Assembly: GCA_963817025.1 (NCBI GenBank)
Contig: CAWFML010000001.1
Coordinates: 372,001 to 436,000, forward strand
Reading direction: 5' to 3'
DNA length: 64,000 bases
DNA from: JACMLC01 sp963817025
GTDB lineage: Bacteria > Acidobacteriota > Blastocatellia > Pyrinomonadales > Pyrinomonadaceae
Shown here piece after piece: positions 34,441 to 43,158 of this stretch. The position numbers and the translations under genes are program-made. The notes beneath the pieces are model-generated. The model was given only the letters and a program-made list of their open reading frames with translations, did no database searches and was not told where the DNA came from. Each line of letters opens with the position of its first letter. Position 1 is the stretch's first letter.

Positions 34441-37092
34441 ATGCTCATAGAGGATAATCCACATCCGGGAATCAGCGATCTGGTGGTCGTGGGTTCTTCT
34501 GCGGGCGGAGTCGGCGCGCTCTCTGTCTTTGTCAGCACGCTGGACGAAAACTTTCCCGCGCCGGTCGTGCTGGCACAGCATCTTGACCCGCAGCGACCGA
34601 GCAATCTCGGCTCGATACTCGAACGGCGCAGCAAGTTGCCAGTGGTGCTCGTCAGCGATATAGAGCCGACGAAGATGGAGAATGGCAGGATTTATGTTGT
34701 GCCCGCCAATCGTCATGTGGTTATCGCAGACGGCCATGTGCGGCTCGAATCCGACCATGAGGGACGCCCGCGTCCTTCTGTGGACTGGCTGCTCTCGACG
34801 GCGGCGCAGGCGTATGGCGAGCATCTGGTGGCAGTGATTCTGACAGGCTCCGGCTCGGACGGCGCGGCGGGCGCAGTCGAAGTCAAAAGGGCCGGAGGCG
34901 TCGTCATTATCCAGAACCCTGAGACGGCGCAGTATCCTTCGATGCCCATGAGCTTGCCGCCGACGGTCGTGGATCACGTGCTTGAGCTTGAACAGATCGG
35001 GCCGATCCTGCAAAGCATCATCGAGAGCGTCAAGCTGCCGCCGCCGCCGGAAAAGATCGAAGACCCTTTGCGCGACCTGCTCTCGCTCGTTAGCCGTCAC
35101 ACCAACATAGATTTTCGCAGCTACAAGCTCTCGACCATCATGCGCCGCATCACGGGCCAGATGGCCGTGACGCATAACTCAAGTCTCAGAGACTATACGC
35201 AGTATCTGGAAATGCACCCGGAAGAGGTGCGGGATTTGGTCAGGGCATTTCTCATCAAAGTGACGGGTTTCTTCCGCGACCCTGAAGCCTTTGAATACCT
35301 CAGGGTTTTTGTTCTGCCGGAATTAATCGAGCGCGGGCGCGAGCAGGGACGCGTCCTCCGTTTATGGTCTGCCGGTTGCGCGACGGGTGAAGAGCCTTAT
35401 TCGCTGGCGCTCTTGCTGGCGGACTTGCTCAACGATGAGCTGCCGGAATGGAGCATCAAGATTTTTGCGACAGACCTGGACGAAGACGCGGTCAACTTTT
35501 CCCGGCGCGGTTTTTATCCGGCGAACATTTTAAGGGATTTACCGGATGATTACCGCGAGCGATTTTTCGAGGAGCTGAAGCAGGGCTATCGGATTGCCAA
35601 GCCGCTCAGACAGATGGTCATCTTCGGCCATCAGGATTTGAGTCGCGGCACGCCCTTTCCGCGCATTGATATGGTCGTCTGCCGCAACCTGCTCATCTAT
35701 CTCAAACCGGAATTGCAGCAGGGCATCTTAGACCTCTTCGCTTACTCGCTGCACCAGACGGGCGGTTATCTGTTTCTGGGCAAAGCGGAGACTGCGCGCC
35801 CGACCAAAGCTACCTTTGAGGTCGTTAATAAGAAGTGGAGGATTTACCGTTGCACGGGCGGGCCGCTCGCTTTGCCTCCGCGCCAGCAGGCTTCGCCCGC
35901 GCACCTCGGCATCGGCCTGCCCTATTCCGAAAGACGCGCGCAGGCTTATCTGCCGGAGATGGAAAAGCTTAATCTTCCGGCAGACGGGCGCGACACGACA
36001 CACTTACGGCAGGTCAACGAAACGCTGCTTCGCTATCTGCCGCTCGGCGTGATTCTCATTGATCGCTCGTATCACATCATCACGATTAACGCGAGCGCGC
36101 GGCGGCTTCTGGGCATCCGCGAAATCGCACAGGAGCAGGATTTTCTGCATACTGTGCGCGGGCTGCCTTACACTCCGGTGCGTGAGGCCATTGACACGGC
36201 CTTCCGCGAGCACAAGACTTTCACGCTTAACGAGCTTGAGCTTGGCGCGACTGCCGCCAGCGCAATCCGCTATATCAATCTCATCATCATGCTTACGCAG
36301 CTTGAGCCGGGCCAGCCGGATATTGCCGTCATCAGCATCAGCGATGCGACCGAACAGGTGCAGACAAGACAGCGGCTCGAAGCCGTGCAGGCGGAGCAGG
36401 CGCAACTGGTCAACGAATTGTCTGCGGGCAACAAGCGTTTCGGCGACATGAACAAGGAGTTGCAGGATGCTAACGAAGAACTGCAAGCCGCCAATGAAGA
36501 GTTGATGTTAACGCAGGAGGAATTGCAGGCGACCAACGAAGAGTTTGAGGCGACCAACGAGGAATTGCAGGCGACCAACGAAGAGCTGGAAACGAACAAC
36601 GAGGAACTGCAAGCGACCAACGAAGAGCTGCAAACGACGAACGACGAGCTGACGGCGCGCACGCATGAGCTACAGGACATGACGCGAGAGCTTGCCAGCG
36701 AGCGCACGCGCCTGACAGACATGATCAAGAGGTCGCCGCTTTATATCCTGCTGCTCAAGGGGCCTAGATTGCTGGTCGAAAACTTCAACGATCATTACCG
36801 GCAGATTCTGGGGAATCGTGAGGTCAAAAACCATCCGTTTGAAGAGATTTTTGTCGGCACGGAGATGGAGCGGTTTGTCGAGCTGGTCAGGACTACTTAC
36901 CGCAAGGACGAACCGCACACCACGCAGCACATGTTGACGCATGTGCTGGACGAGAGCGGCGAAACGAAGGAAAGTTATTTCATACATCACATCATCCCCA
37001 CTCATAACGACATTGGTCAGGTGAACGGCATAGTTATCTTCACAGAGAACGTCACCGAACGGGATGCGCGCTCATCCGAGGCTCAGTCATAA
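34441..37092 (+). CDS. CheB-CheR-PAS fusion chemosensory protein
   Basis: 883 residues. CheB methylesterase comes first with catalytic Ser20 (GSSAGG), His47 (AQHLDP) and Asp140 (GSGSDGAAG). A CheR methyltransferase follows (SRHTNIDFRSYK, VTGFFRDPEAFEYL, LWSAGCATGEEPYSLALLL), then a PAS domain (about 530-650), a long coiled coil of near-identical seven-residue units (EELQATN type, about 665-740) and a second PAS domain. No receiver or histidine kinase domain is present. It could modify a chemoreceptor or a signalling partner. No receptor gene is seen nearby. Confidence 0.92.
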   Translation: MLIEDNPHPGISDLVVVGSSAGGVGALSVFVSTLDENFPAPVVLAQHLDPQRPSNLGSILERRSKLPVVLVSDIEPTKMENGRIYVVPANRHVVIADGHVRLESDHEGRPRPSVDWLLSTAAQAYGEHLVAVILTGSGSDGAAGAVEVKRAGGVVIIQNPETAQYPSMPMSLPPTVVDHVLELEQIGPILQSIIESVKLPPPPEKIEDPLRDLLSLVSRHTNIDFRSYKLSTIMRRITGQMAVTHNSSLRDYTQYLEMHPEEVRDLVRAFLIKVTGFFRDPEAFEYLRVFVLPELIERGREQGRVLRLWSAGCATGEEPYSLALLLADLLNDELPEWSIKIFATDLDEDAVNFSRRGFYPANILRDLPDDYRERFFEELKQGYRIAKPLRQMVIFGHQDLSRGTPFPRIDMVVCRNLLIYLKPELQQGILDLFAYSLHQTGGYLFLGKAETARPTKATFEVVNKKWRIYRCTGGPLALPPRQQASPAHLGIGLPYSERRAQAYLPEMEKLNLPADGRDTTHLRQVNETLLRYLPLGVILIDRSYHIITINASARRLLGIREIAQEQDFLHTVRGLPYTPVREAIDTAFREHKTFTLNELELGATAASAIRYINLIIMLTQLEPGQPDIAVISISDATEQVQTRQRLEAVQAEQAQLVNELSAGNKRFGDMNKELQDANEELQAANEELMLTQEELQATNEEFEATNEELQATNEELETNNEELQATNEELQTTNDELTARTHELQDMTRELASERTRLTDMIKRSPLYILLLKGPRLLVENFNDHYRQILGNREVKNHPFEEIFVGTEMERFVELVRTTYRKDEPHTTQHMLTHVLDESGETKESYFIHHIIPTHNDIGQVNGIVIFTENVTERDARSSEAQS

Positions 37093-37118
37093 CTTCACAA
37101 AGGGTCGAAGCGCGACTT

Positions 37119-37247
37119 TATAGCGGATAGCACTTGCCTGCGCCCTCCCTGAGGGTCGGGCTAATGCCCCGCTACTGTAACCTCCGGGGCAGTAGCCCGA
37201 CCCTCAGGGAGGGCGCATCACGTCACACTCAATTGCAAATAGCTATA
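37119..37247. repeat. long palindromic element, family A, copy 2
   Basis: Perfect 25-bp arms at 37139-37163 and 37193-37217 share the core CCCTGAGGGTCGGGCTA with copy 1. Outer ends TATAGCGGATAG and AATTGCAAATAGCTATA pair partly. It begins about 27 bases after the stop codon of the CheB-CheR-PAS gene. Confidence 0.85.
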
Positions 37248-37271
37248 AGTTTCACGATAACCGTAATATTT

Positions 37272-37392
37272 TCTCGCAAAGACGCAAAGAAAGTAAAAAG
37301 GCAAAAGGAAAAAGTGAAGACGCGTTGAATGCCTTCTTACTTTTACCTTTTGCCTTTTTACTTTTTACTTCTTCTGCGCCTTTGCGCGAGAC
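37272..37392. repeat. nested hairpin: CGCAAAG outer arms, AAAAGG inner arms
   Basis: Outer arms CTCGCAAAGACGCAAAGAA and TTCTGCGCCTTTGCGCGAG enclose an inner hairpin of AGTAAAAAGGCAAAAGG and CCTTTTGCCTTTTTACT type. The inner part matches the repeats at 20508 and 61086, and the outer part matches family B elsewhere. Confidence 0.7.
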
Positions 37393-37422
37393 GTTCTTGA
37401 TGTGCAGGAATATCCCGATCAG

Positions 37423-38160
37423 TTAACGAATCGAATCGTCTTTTCGCCCGGCGCAATCTTTCAACCCCTCGAACTCGCTTCGATGTATCTCGTAGCACTC
37501 GCAGGCTACGCGCTCCAATGCCTTGCGGTCTTCGATATGGATGAGGCCGCGTTTGTAACTGATGGCTTGCATTTGCTGAAGCGCGGCGGCTGACTGCGTG
37601 ATGCCCGCGCGCCGCGCGCCGAGCCTGTGCGAGATCAGTTCCTGCGTGAGTTGCAACTCATTAGCGCCGACGCGGTCATGCACCATCAAGAGCCACGTGC
37701 TTAATTTTTGCAAAACCGTGTGGCGACCGTTGCAAACGGCTCGCTGTGAAACCTGCGTAATCATCGAGCGATATGCGCTCATGAGCAGTGGCTGTAGCTC
37801 GTATCTCGTGCTGAAAAGCTGGCGCAGCATCTCTCCCTTAATCATCAAGGCGTCGCCGGGAATCAGGACGCGATTCCAGTTGCGCGCATGATATTCGCCG
37901 AAGATGGTCACGATTCCCAGCACGGACTCTCTGCCGACCATACTGATTTCCACCACCGCGCCGTCATTCATCACGGCGACGGAGGACAGCACACAGTTGA
38001 GCGGGAAATAGACCTCGTCGATCAGGTCGCCCTGATTGTAAACGGTATTATCGGATTTAAAATGAACCAGCTTCAGGTGTGGGCGCAGATGTTGGTATTC
38101 AACTTCCGGCAACGAGGCCAGAAAAAGATTTTCAATAGATTTGACGGGCGCGAGGTTCAT
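37423..38160 (-). CDS. Crp/Fnr-family transcriptional regulator
   Basis: 245 residues. The N-terminal two thirds form a cyclic-nucleotide-binding-like beta barrel (VYNQGDLIDEVYFPLNCVLSSVAV, GRESVLGIVTIFG), and the C-terminal third a winged helix (LQLTQELISHRLGARRAGITQSAAALQQ). Key cAMP-contacting residues of Crp are not evident and there are no Fe-S cysteines, so the signal is unclear. It faces away from the response regulator gene at 38517 with a shared 356-base promoter region. Confidence 0.85.
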   Translation of the reverse strand: MNLAPVKSIENLFLASLPEVEYQHLRPHLKLVHFKSDNTVYNQGDLIDEVYFPLNCVLSSVAVMNDGAVVEISMVGRESVLGIVTIFGEYHARNWNRVLIPGDALMIKGEMLRQLFSTRYELQPLLMSAYRSMITQVSQRAVCNGRHTVLQKLSTWLLMVHDRVGANELQLTQELISHRLGARRAGITQSAAALQQMQAISYKRGLIHIEDRKALERVACECYEIHRSEFEGLKDCAGRKDDSIR

Positions 38161-38516
38161 AGCTTTTGCTTACTTCCTTTCCGGCTCTATTTCTATTGAA
38201 CGGAACAATGCAAGAAGTGGCGGAACCCGCAGGCTCAGTCTTGAGAAGGAGTGCTAGAACTTGTGAAAGAACATCTCTTGTGCGGCGGCAGAGCGTCTCT
38301 AGGCAAGAGAGAATATATCACGCTTTGCGCGTCTGTACTATGTCGTACAGACAGGCTGTCCGGCTTATAGTGTATACTTCGTGTAGAAGAATTAAAGACC
38401 GTTTCGGGATGGGCTGTCTTTATCAAAGTTACACAGTAGAACGGCAATCAGCACTTTTTTCTCAGCAGCACAATTTAACTCCCCGGCAACATCAAACTCA
38501 CGGGAGCTTTACTTTG
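38161..38516. promoter_or_regulatory. divergent promoter region with TGTAC-N6-GTACA palindrome
   Basis: GTCTGTAC and GTACAGAC (38331-38338 and 38345-38352) form a perfect inverted repeat with a 6-base spacer. A TATACT -10-like box lies at 38373-38378 toward the response regulator, so the palindrome would be centred about 43 bases upstream of its start, an activator-type position. No gene is seen in the region. Confidence 0.5.
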
Positions 38517-38966
38517 ATGTTACCAAAACCATTTACCGGTGAATCCTCAACAGCTAACAGTCATTCTTCTATGAAGACCTTTCTCAAACAGCAGCCAACC
38601 ATCATGGTCGTCGAAGACGACGCGGACAGCCGTTTTATGATGCGAACGCTGCTGGAGATGCGTGGCTATCGCGTGGTCGAAGCCGAAAGCGGCGAGGCGG
38701 CTATCATGACCGCCGAAGCTGAACAACCCGGCCTCATCCTGATGGATTTGCAATTGCCCCGTCTCAACGGTTTCGCCGTCACGCGCCACGTGCGCCAGCA
38801 CGCACAGTTGCGCGCCGTTCCGATTATTATCATGTCCGGCCACGAACCCACACAGCATCGCAGGCTCGCACTCGCCGCCGGATGCGACGAATTTCTGCAC
38901 AAGCCTCTGGACTTCGGCCAGTTGGAAGAAACGCTCAGCCGCTTGCTGCCGGTTGACGGGAAATAA
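38517..38966 (+). CDS. receiver-only response regulator
   Basis: 149 residues from ATG at 38517 (GGGAG upstream); ATG at 38571 is an alternative. The receiver domain has the acidic pair (VVEDDADS), phospho-acceptor Asp in LILMDLQLP, the Ser/Thr switch in IIMSGHE and Lys in FLHKPLD. No output domain follows, so it likely acts by protein contact, as in CheY-like proteins. A longer frame starting further upstream exists but its extra residues look non-coding. It lies divergent from the Crp/Fnr-like gene. Confidence 0.85.
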   Translation: MLPKPFTGESSTANSHSSMKTFLKQQPTIMVVEDDADSRFMMRTLLEMRGYRVVEAESGEAAIMTAEAEQPGLILMDLQLPRLNGFAVTRHVRQHAQLRAVPIIIMSGHEPTQHRRLALAAGCDEFLHKPLDFGQLEETLSRLLPVDGK

Positions 38967-39141
38967 TCTTTAATTTTCCCGCTACCCGCTCAGAGTCCCG
39001 CGCCGCTTTCGTCCTTTATAAATTCCGATGCAGGCCAATCCCAGGATGAGTATCGGAGCAAAGATTAGAAGCGCCCAATGGTTCAAGCTCCGGCCCGGAT
39101 TATCCATCATGCGTCACCTGCGCCGCCGCGTTTATGCCGCG

Positions 39142-39597
39142 CTACTTTTCTCCGATGACCTCCGCCGTGTGGCCCACAACCGCATGCTCGTCTTTGACCT
39201 TCTGCAAAAGCCACAAAGGTTTCCCGCGCTCCCTTCGGCCTTTCATACGGAAGAGCCGCCACTCGCCCTTGAGCCGTGTGCCGGACAGGCGAAACCTGAG
39301 CGAGCCGCTTTGCCAACTCGCAAGCGCGTCTTCTTTTTCCGTTGATTCAAAAACGCCTATGTCCCAGCGATAGACCTGCCCCGCGCCGTAATGGCCTTCA
39401 CCGATCTCGCCCGTAAAAGTCAGGTAGGAGAGCGCATGGTCTGTGACCTCGACTGCCAGACGTTTGACTGTCGGGTCGAGCGAAGGGCCTTTCGGGACGG
39501 CCCAGCTTTTGAGCGTGCCGCCTATCTCAAGCCGGAAGTCCCAGTGCAGGTGGCTTGCATGATGCTCCTGTACGACGAACTTGGACTGGCTTGCCAT
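39142..39597 (-). CDS. stand-alone LigD-type 3'-phosphoesterase domain protein
   Basis: 151 residues from ATG at 39597. Motifs FVVQEHHASHLHWDFRLEIGGTLKSWAVPKGPS and GEIGEGHYGAGQVYRWDIG are those of the phosphoesterase (PE) module of bacterial non-homologous end-joining DNA ligase D, which trims 3' ends at breaks. Histidines and acids that bind Mn are present in the first motif. Neither ligase nor polymerase domain nor Ku is seen in the window. It could work with a LigD encoded elsewhere or on its own. Confidence 0.88.
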   Translation of the reverse strand: MASQSKFVVQEHHASHLHWDFRLEIGGTLKSWAVPKGPSLDPTVKRLAVEVTDHALSYLTFTGEIGEGHYGAGQVYRWDIGVFESTEKEDALASWQSGSLRFRLSGTRLKGEWRLFRMKGRRERGKPLWLLQKVKDEHAVVGHTAEVIGEK

Positions 39598-39676
39598 GAG
39601 ATTCGAAAAGCGATTGCGAGAGAAATTATTAGAAATGCGAATCAAGCATAGAAAGTATTCACAGGGAGCAGCGTGT

Positions 39677-39786
39677 CCTTTGCGTCTCGCTCTTTGCGCT
39701 CTTTGTGGTTAAGTGATTCTTTAACGCAAAGACCGCAAAGGAAGACTCGCAAAGATACGCAAAGAGAGTTCTACTCTTGATTCGCA
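39677..39786. repeat. CGCAAAG-type hairpin repeat (family B)
   Basis: CTTTGCG words on the left and CGCAAAG words on the right are arranged around TTAAGTGATTCTTTAA. The right flank AGTTCTACTCTTGATTCGCAT matches the end of the repeat in the injection operon at 8450-8473. It lies right after the stop codon of the receptor gene and could be a terminator. Confidence 0.7.
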
Positions 39787-42700
39787 TTAAAACTGTATTT
39801 TGACGGCGAACTGCACTGCGCGCGGGCCGCCTGTTTGAAAGAGCGGGTTAAAGCCTGTGCTGTTGGTCGCGGTCAGGCTGCGCCCCAGCAAAGAGGTCGC
39901 GCGCCCGAACTGGTTGCTGTCAAAATCGCCGACCGGCGCACCGAAGTTCGGATGATTGAAGAGATTGAAGGCTTCGATTCTGAATTGCAGATTGACGCGA
40001 TCCGTCAGCTCGAAGCGACGCTGGATTCCCATATCAACCTGAACCAGAGGAAAGCCGCGCAAAGCGTTTCGGCCCAGCGTGCCCTGTCGCAATTCGACCG
40101 GGATGGCAAAGGCCGCAGGATTGATGCGCCAGCCTCCCGGCGCACCCGCGTCAGAGAGATAGAGCGGCTCGCCCTCCACCAAATCCGGGCGCAGGTTGGA
40201 TGCGCCAAATTCTGAAAACCGGCTGGAATAGATTTCGACCGGCACGGCGGTTCGCGCGTTGAAGATTGCGTTCAGCGACCAATTTTTCAGGAGCGCGCCG
40301 CCGATACCATCCCTGATGAAAGAGGGAATGTCGTAAGAGACTGAGGCTGAGACAGAGTGGCGCACGTCAAAGTCTGACGGGCCGCGATCAAGCTCTACAT
40401 CATAGCCTGACAGCGCGGGCAGATTGGCGGTCGAATCATTCGAGGCGGTATCGGTCGAATGCGCGTAGGTGTATGAAGCGAGCGCTTGAAAGCCTCTTGA
40501 GAGCCTGCGCTGAAATTGAACTTGCAGGGCATAATAATCCGACTCGGCCTTGTTGGTCGTGACGTAAACCTGTCTGAAGCTTGGATTCGGTTCGAGCAGT
40601 TGTTCCGTGCGGAGCAGACGCCGACCGGACGTGCGAACGTAACTGGCCGAAATGGTCTGCTTGGCTCCGAGCGATTGCTCGACGCCGATGTTCCACTGCA
40701 TCACGCGCGGCAATTTAAGCTGCGGTTCCGCGACGCGTATCACACTCACAGGCAGCGCGGTCGTGTACAGAAGCGGCGTGTTAATGGTCGGATCAAGCGG
40801 ATACGTATAACTGGTGTAGATTCTGCGTCGCTGGTAGGGAAAGGAGCTGGCGGAATTGCCGAGCGGCCCTGTGCCCAGATCGTAAAAGACGCCGAAGCCG
40901 CCGCGCAGCATAGTCTCGCGCCCCGGTCGCTCTGAAAGCTGGAAGGCCACGCCGAGGCGCGGCGCGAAATTATTGTAAGTCGTTTGATAGAGCGGCGTTC
41001 CCTCAGGCGCGAGCGACAGGGTCTTGGGGTTATCCAGCCCCTGCACGGTAAAGAGACTTTGACTGCCCTCTCCGGAAGGCGCGGGGTTATATTCCCAGCG
41101 CGAGCCGTAGGTCACGCTGAGGCGGCGTTTGACCTGCCAGGTGTCCTGCATGTAAACGGAAAGGTTGGTGAAGTTAATCGCCGTGCGATCCTGCGCGCTG
41201 AGCGTCACCGATTGAGCATAGCCGTATTGGAAATCCAGTATATCCGGATTGAAGAAAGCATTCTCTCTGTACTTCCATTCATCATAGATGGAAGTCAAAT
41301 GGCGATAATCAAAACCAAACTTGAGCTGATGCGCGCCGATATTGAAGGACAGGTGGTCTACGAGGTTGAGCTGATCCTGAAAGCTGGTGGCATCCTTGCC
41401 CAAATGGATTACCGTGTTGCCGCCGAGACTGAAACTATAAAAAGAGTTTTGGCGCGCGGCATACGAGGGAAAGAGGTTCGCATCATTGGGCAACGACGCG
41501 CCGCCCAAATCATCAAGCTCAAATATTTTCTCTCCATTGCTGCTGCTGTAGTTGGCCCGAAACTCGTTAATCAGATTCGGCGTGATGATATGAGTGAGGC
41601 CCGCTGTCAGCGTCTCCGTCTTGAAGGACAGCCGCAGAGGATTGTTGAGACTGCTGCCCGCTCCGCGCTGGACGATTTCCGAGGGCGCATAGTTGTAGCG
41701 CGCAAAGATGTCCATCCGGTCGTTGAATCTGTGATCCAGACGAAGGCTCGCGGCATTGAAGCGCGCCGTGTCCGTGTAAGCAGCCGTAAAGCTTGCCAGC
41801 GCGGGATTGGTGCGGTTATCAGGGCCGTTCGGACGCGGAAAGGCGTTGAGCAAAGGCTGCAACACTGCCACAGCCTGCTCGCGCGCGAACAGCGACGGCA
41901 CGTCTCTGGTCGTAAACTGCGGCAGACGCGAGTTCAGTCCCTCATAAGATAAAAAGAAGTGTGTCCGGTCTTTGAAGATTGGCCCGCTGAACACGCCGCC
42001 GAAATTATGTGTTTGCGTAGAGGGAGCGACGCCCTGCTCCTGCGGCATAAACCAGTCGCGTGCGCCAAAGAGATTGCTGCGAAAGTATTCAAAGAAGCTG
42101 CCGTGAAACTGGTTTGTTCCGGCGCGCGTCGTCAGTAAGACCTGCGCGCCCGTCGTGCGGCCATACTCAGGCGCAAACGGGCTGGTTAGAACCCTCAATT
42201 CCTGCAAAGCATCCACGGAGACCAGCGTGTTCATGCTGCCCATCACGCTCAGCCCCGGCAGAGAGCCTGCGCCGGACTGGCCCGTGCCGGTTGCGCCGAC
42301 CGCGACGCCTATGTTCGCGCTCACGCCGTCCACCATAAAATAGTTGGCGTTGGCGCGCTGGCCGTTGACGCTCAGTTGGCCCTGCTCTGCAAAAGTCGCG
42401 CGGGTCGCCACAGTGCCGGGCGCAAGCAGGATCGCATTCTGCAAGCTTCTCCCGTTGAGCGGAAGTTCTTCAAGAGTTTGTCGCTCAAGCGTGAGGCCCG
42501 TCGCCTGAGACTTTTTGACCACCGCAGGCTCTGCCGTAATCGTCACCGTCTCGTCTATGTGGCCCGCGCGCAGTCGAATCTTGAGCGCCGTCTGCTGTGT
42601 CTGGCTGATGACCACATCTCTGACTTCAGCGGTCGAGAATCCCTGTTGACGAACAGAGATGATATAGCTGCCGGGCAGTAGCTCTGTCAGCGCAAAGCTG

Positions 42701-42960
42701 CCGTCCGCGCCGGTCGTCGCTTCCTTCTGCGACTTGCCGCGCCCCGAATCTTTGACGGACACGCTCGCGCCAGCAATGACAGCATCATTCTCATCCGTCA
42801 CCACGCCGTTGAGCGTGGCCGTCGCCGGTGTGCCGCCGGACAGAGCTGTTTTGTTGACCGGCTCCGCGTTCTGGGCGAAAGAGTAAGAGGCTGCGAGCAG
42901 CAGGACAGAGAGCGCCAGCCAGAGATGTGTGCTCGTGTAGTTGCGAGAGATGGATGACAT
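39787..42960 (-). CDS. TonB-dependent receptor with carboxypeptidase-regulatory-like domain (Oar-like)
   Basis: 1057 residues from ATG at 42960, with GGAGAAAG 3-10 bases upstream; a longer frame starting at 43056 is unlikely. A signal peptide (LWLALSVLLLAASYSFAQ) precedes a CarboxypepD_reg-like beta-sandwich (ATLNGVVTDENDAVIAGASVSVKD, about 60-140), a plug domain (LNGRSLQNAILLAPG) and a 22-strand-type barrel ending with AVKIQF. It would span the outer membrane and import or sense an unknown ligand. Such large Oar-type proteins are abundant in acidobacteria. A 9-bp stem hairpin lies just upstream of its ribosome-binding site. Confidence 0.9.
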   Translation of the reverse strand: MSSISRNYTSTHLWLALSVLLLAASYSFAQNAEPVNKTALSGGTPATATLNGVVTDENDAVIAGASVSVKDSGRGKSQKEATTGADGSFALTELLPGSYIISVRQQGFSTAEVRDVVISQTQQTALKIRLRAGHIDETVTITAEPAVVKKSQATGLTLERQTLEELPLNGRSLQNAILLAPGTVATRATFAEQGQLSVNGQRANANYFMVDGVSANIGVAVGATGTGQSGAGSLPGLSVMGSMNTLVSVDALQELRVLTSPFAPEYGRTTGAQVLLTTRAGTNQFHGSFFEYFRSNLFGARDWFMPQEQGVAPSTQTHNFGGVFSGPIFKDRTHFFLSYEGLNSRLPQFTTRDVPSLFAREQAVAVLQPLLNAFPRPNGPDNRTNPALASFTAAYTDTARFNAASLRLDHRFNDRMDIFARYNYAPSEIVQRGAGSSLNNPLRLSFKTETLTAGLTHIITPNLINEFRANYSSSNGEKIFELDDLGGASLPNDANLFPSYAARQNSFYSFSLGGNTVIHLGKDATSFQDQLNLVDHLSFNIGAHQLKFGFDYRHLTSIYDEWKYRENAFFNPDILDFQYGYAQSVTLSAQDRTAINFTNLSVYMQDTWQVKRRLSVTYGSRWEYNPAPSGEGSQSLFTVQGLDNPKTLSLAPEGTPLYQTTYNNFAPRLGVAFQLSERPGRETMLRGGFGVFYDLGTGPLGNSASSFPYQRRRIYTSYTYPLDPTINTPLLYTTALPVSVIRVAEPQLKLPRVMQWNIGVEQSLGAKQTISASYVRTSGRRLLRTEQLLEPNPSFRQVYVTTNKAESDYYALQVQFQRRLSRGFQALASYTYAHSTDTASNDSTANLPALSGYDVELDRGPSDFDVRHSVSASVSYDIPSFIRDGIGGALLKNWSLNAIFNARTAVPVEIYSSRFSEFGASNLRPDLVEGEPLYLSDAGAPGGWRINPAAFAIPVELRQGTLGRNALRGFPLVQVDMGIQRRFELTDRVNLQFRIEAFNLFNHPNFGAPVGDFDSNQFGRATSLLGRSLTATNSTGFNPLFQTGGPRAVQFAVKIQF

Positions 42961-42971
42961 TACTTTCTCCG

Positions 42972-43009
42972 AACCGGCAATCTCGAAACTGCCTGTAACT
43001 TTGCCGGTT
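42972..43009 (-). promoter_or_regulatory. hairpin just upstream of the receptor ribosome-binding site
   Basis: On the minus strand AACCGGCAA pairs with TTGCCGGTT around a 20-base loop, ending 2 bases before the GGAGAAAG box of the receptor. It may control translation or transcript stability. Confidence 0.4.
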
Positions 43010-43092
43010 AAGAAGAGGGGTGAATACCTACAGGCCCCTGCTTTGGTGCGAAGCATTCTACACCGTCTTGGACTAGTCTACCAGTCTTTGGG

Positions 43093-43121
43093 TTGACAAG
43101 CCGTGGCAAAACGTCAAGATT
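43093..43121 (+). promoter_or_regulatory. sigma-70-like promoter of the TPR-CHAT gene
   Basis: TTGACA at 43093-43098, a 17-base spacer and AAGATT at 43116-43121. The -35 is perfect and the -10 weak. ATG of the gene is at 43159. Confidence 0.4.
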
Positions 43122-43158
43122 AGTGTATGCGGCCATGTAACGGCGGCAGAACGTCTAT

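Noticed and set aside
38166..38516. N-terminal extension of the response regulator to 38166
   Set aside because: The added 117 residues look like translated promoter DNA, include the TGTAC palindrome region, and precede an ordinary receiver start.
39028..39345. Plus-strand frame of 105 codons before the phosphoesterase gene
   Set aside because: It overlaps the phosphoesterase gene antiparallel and shows no family features.
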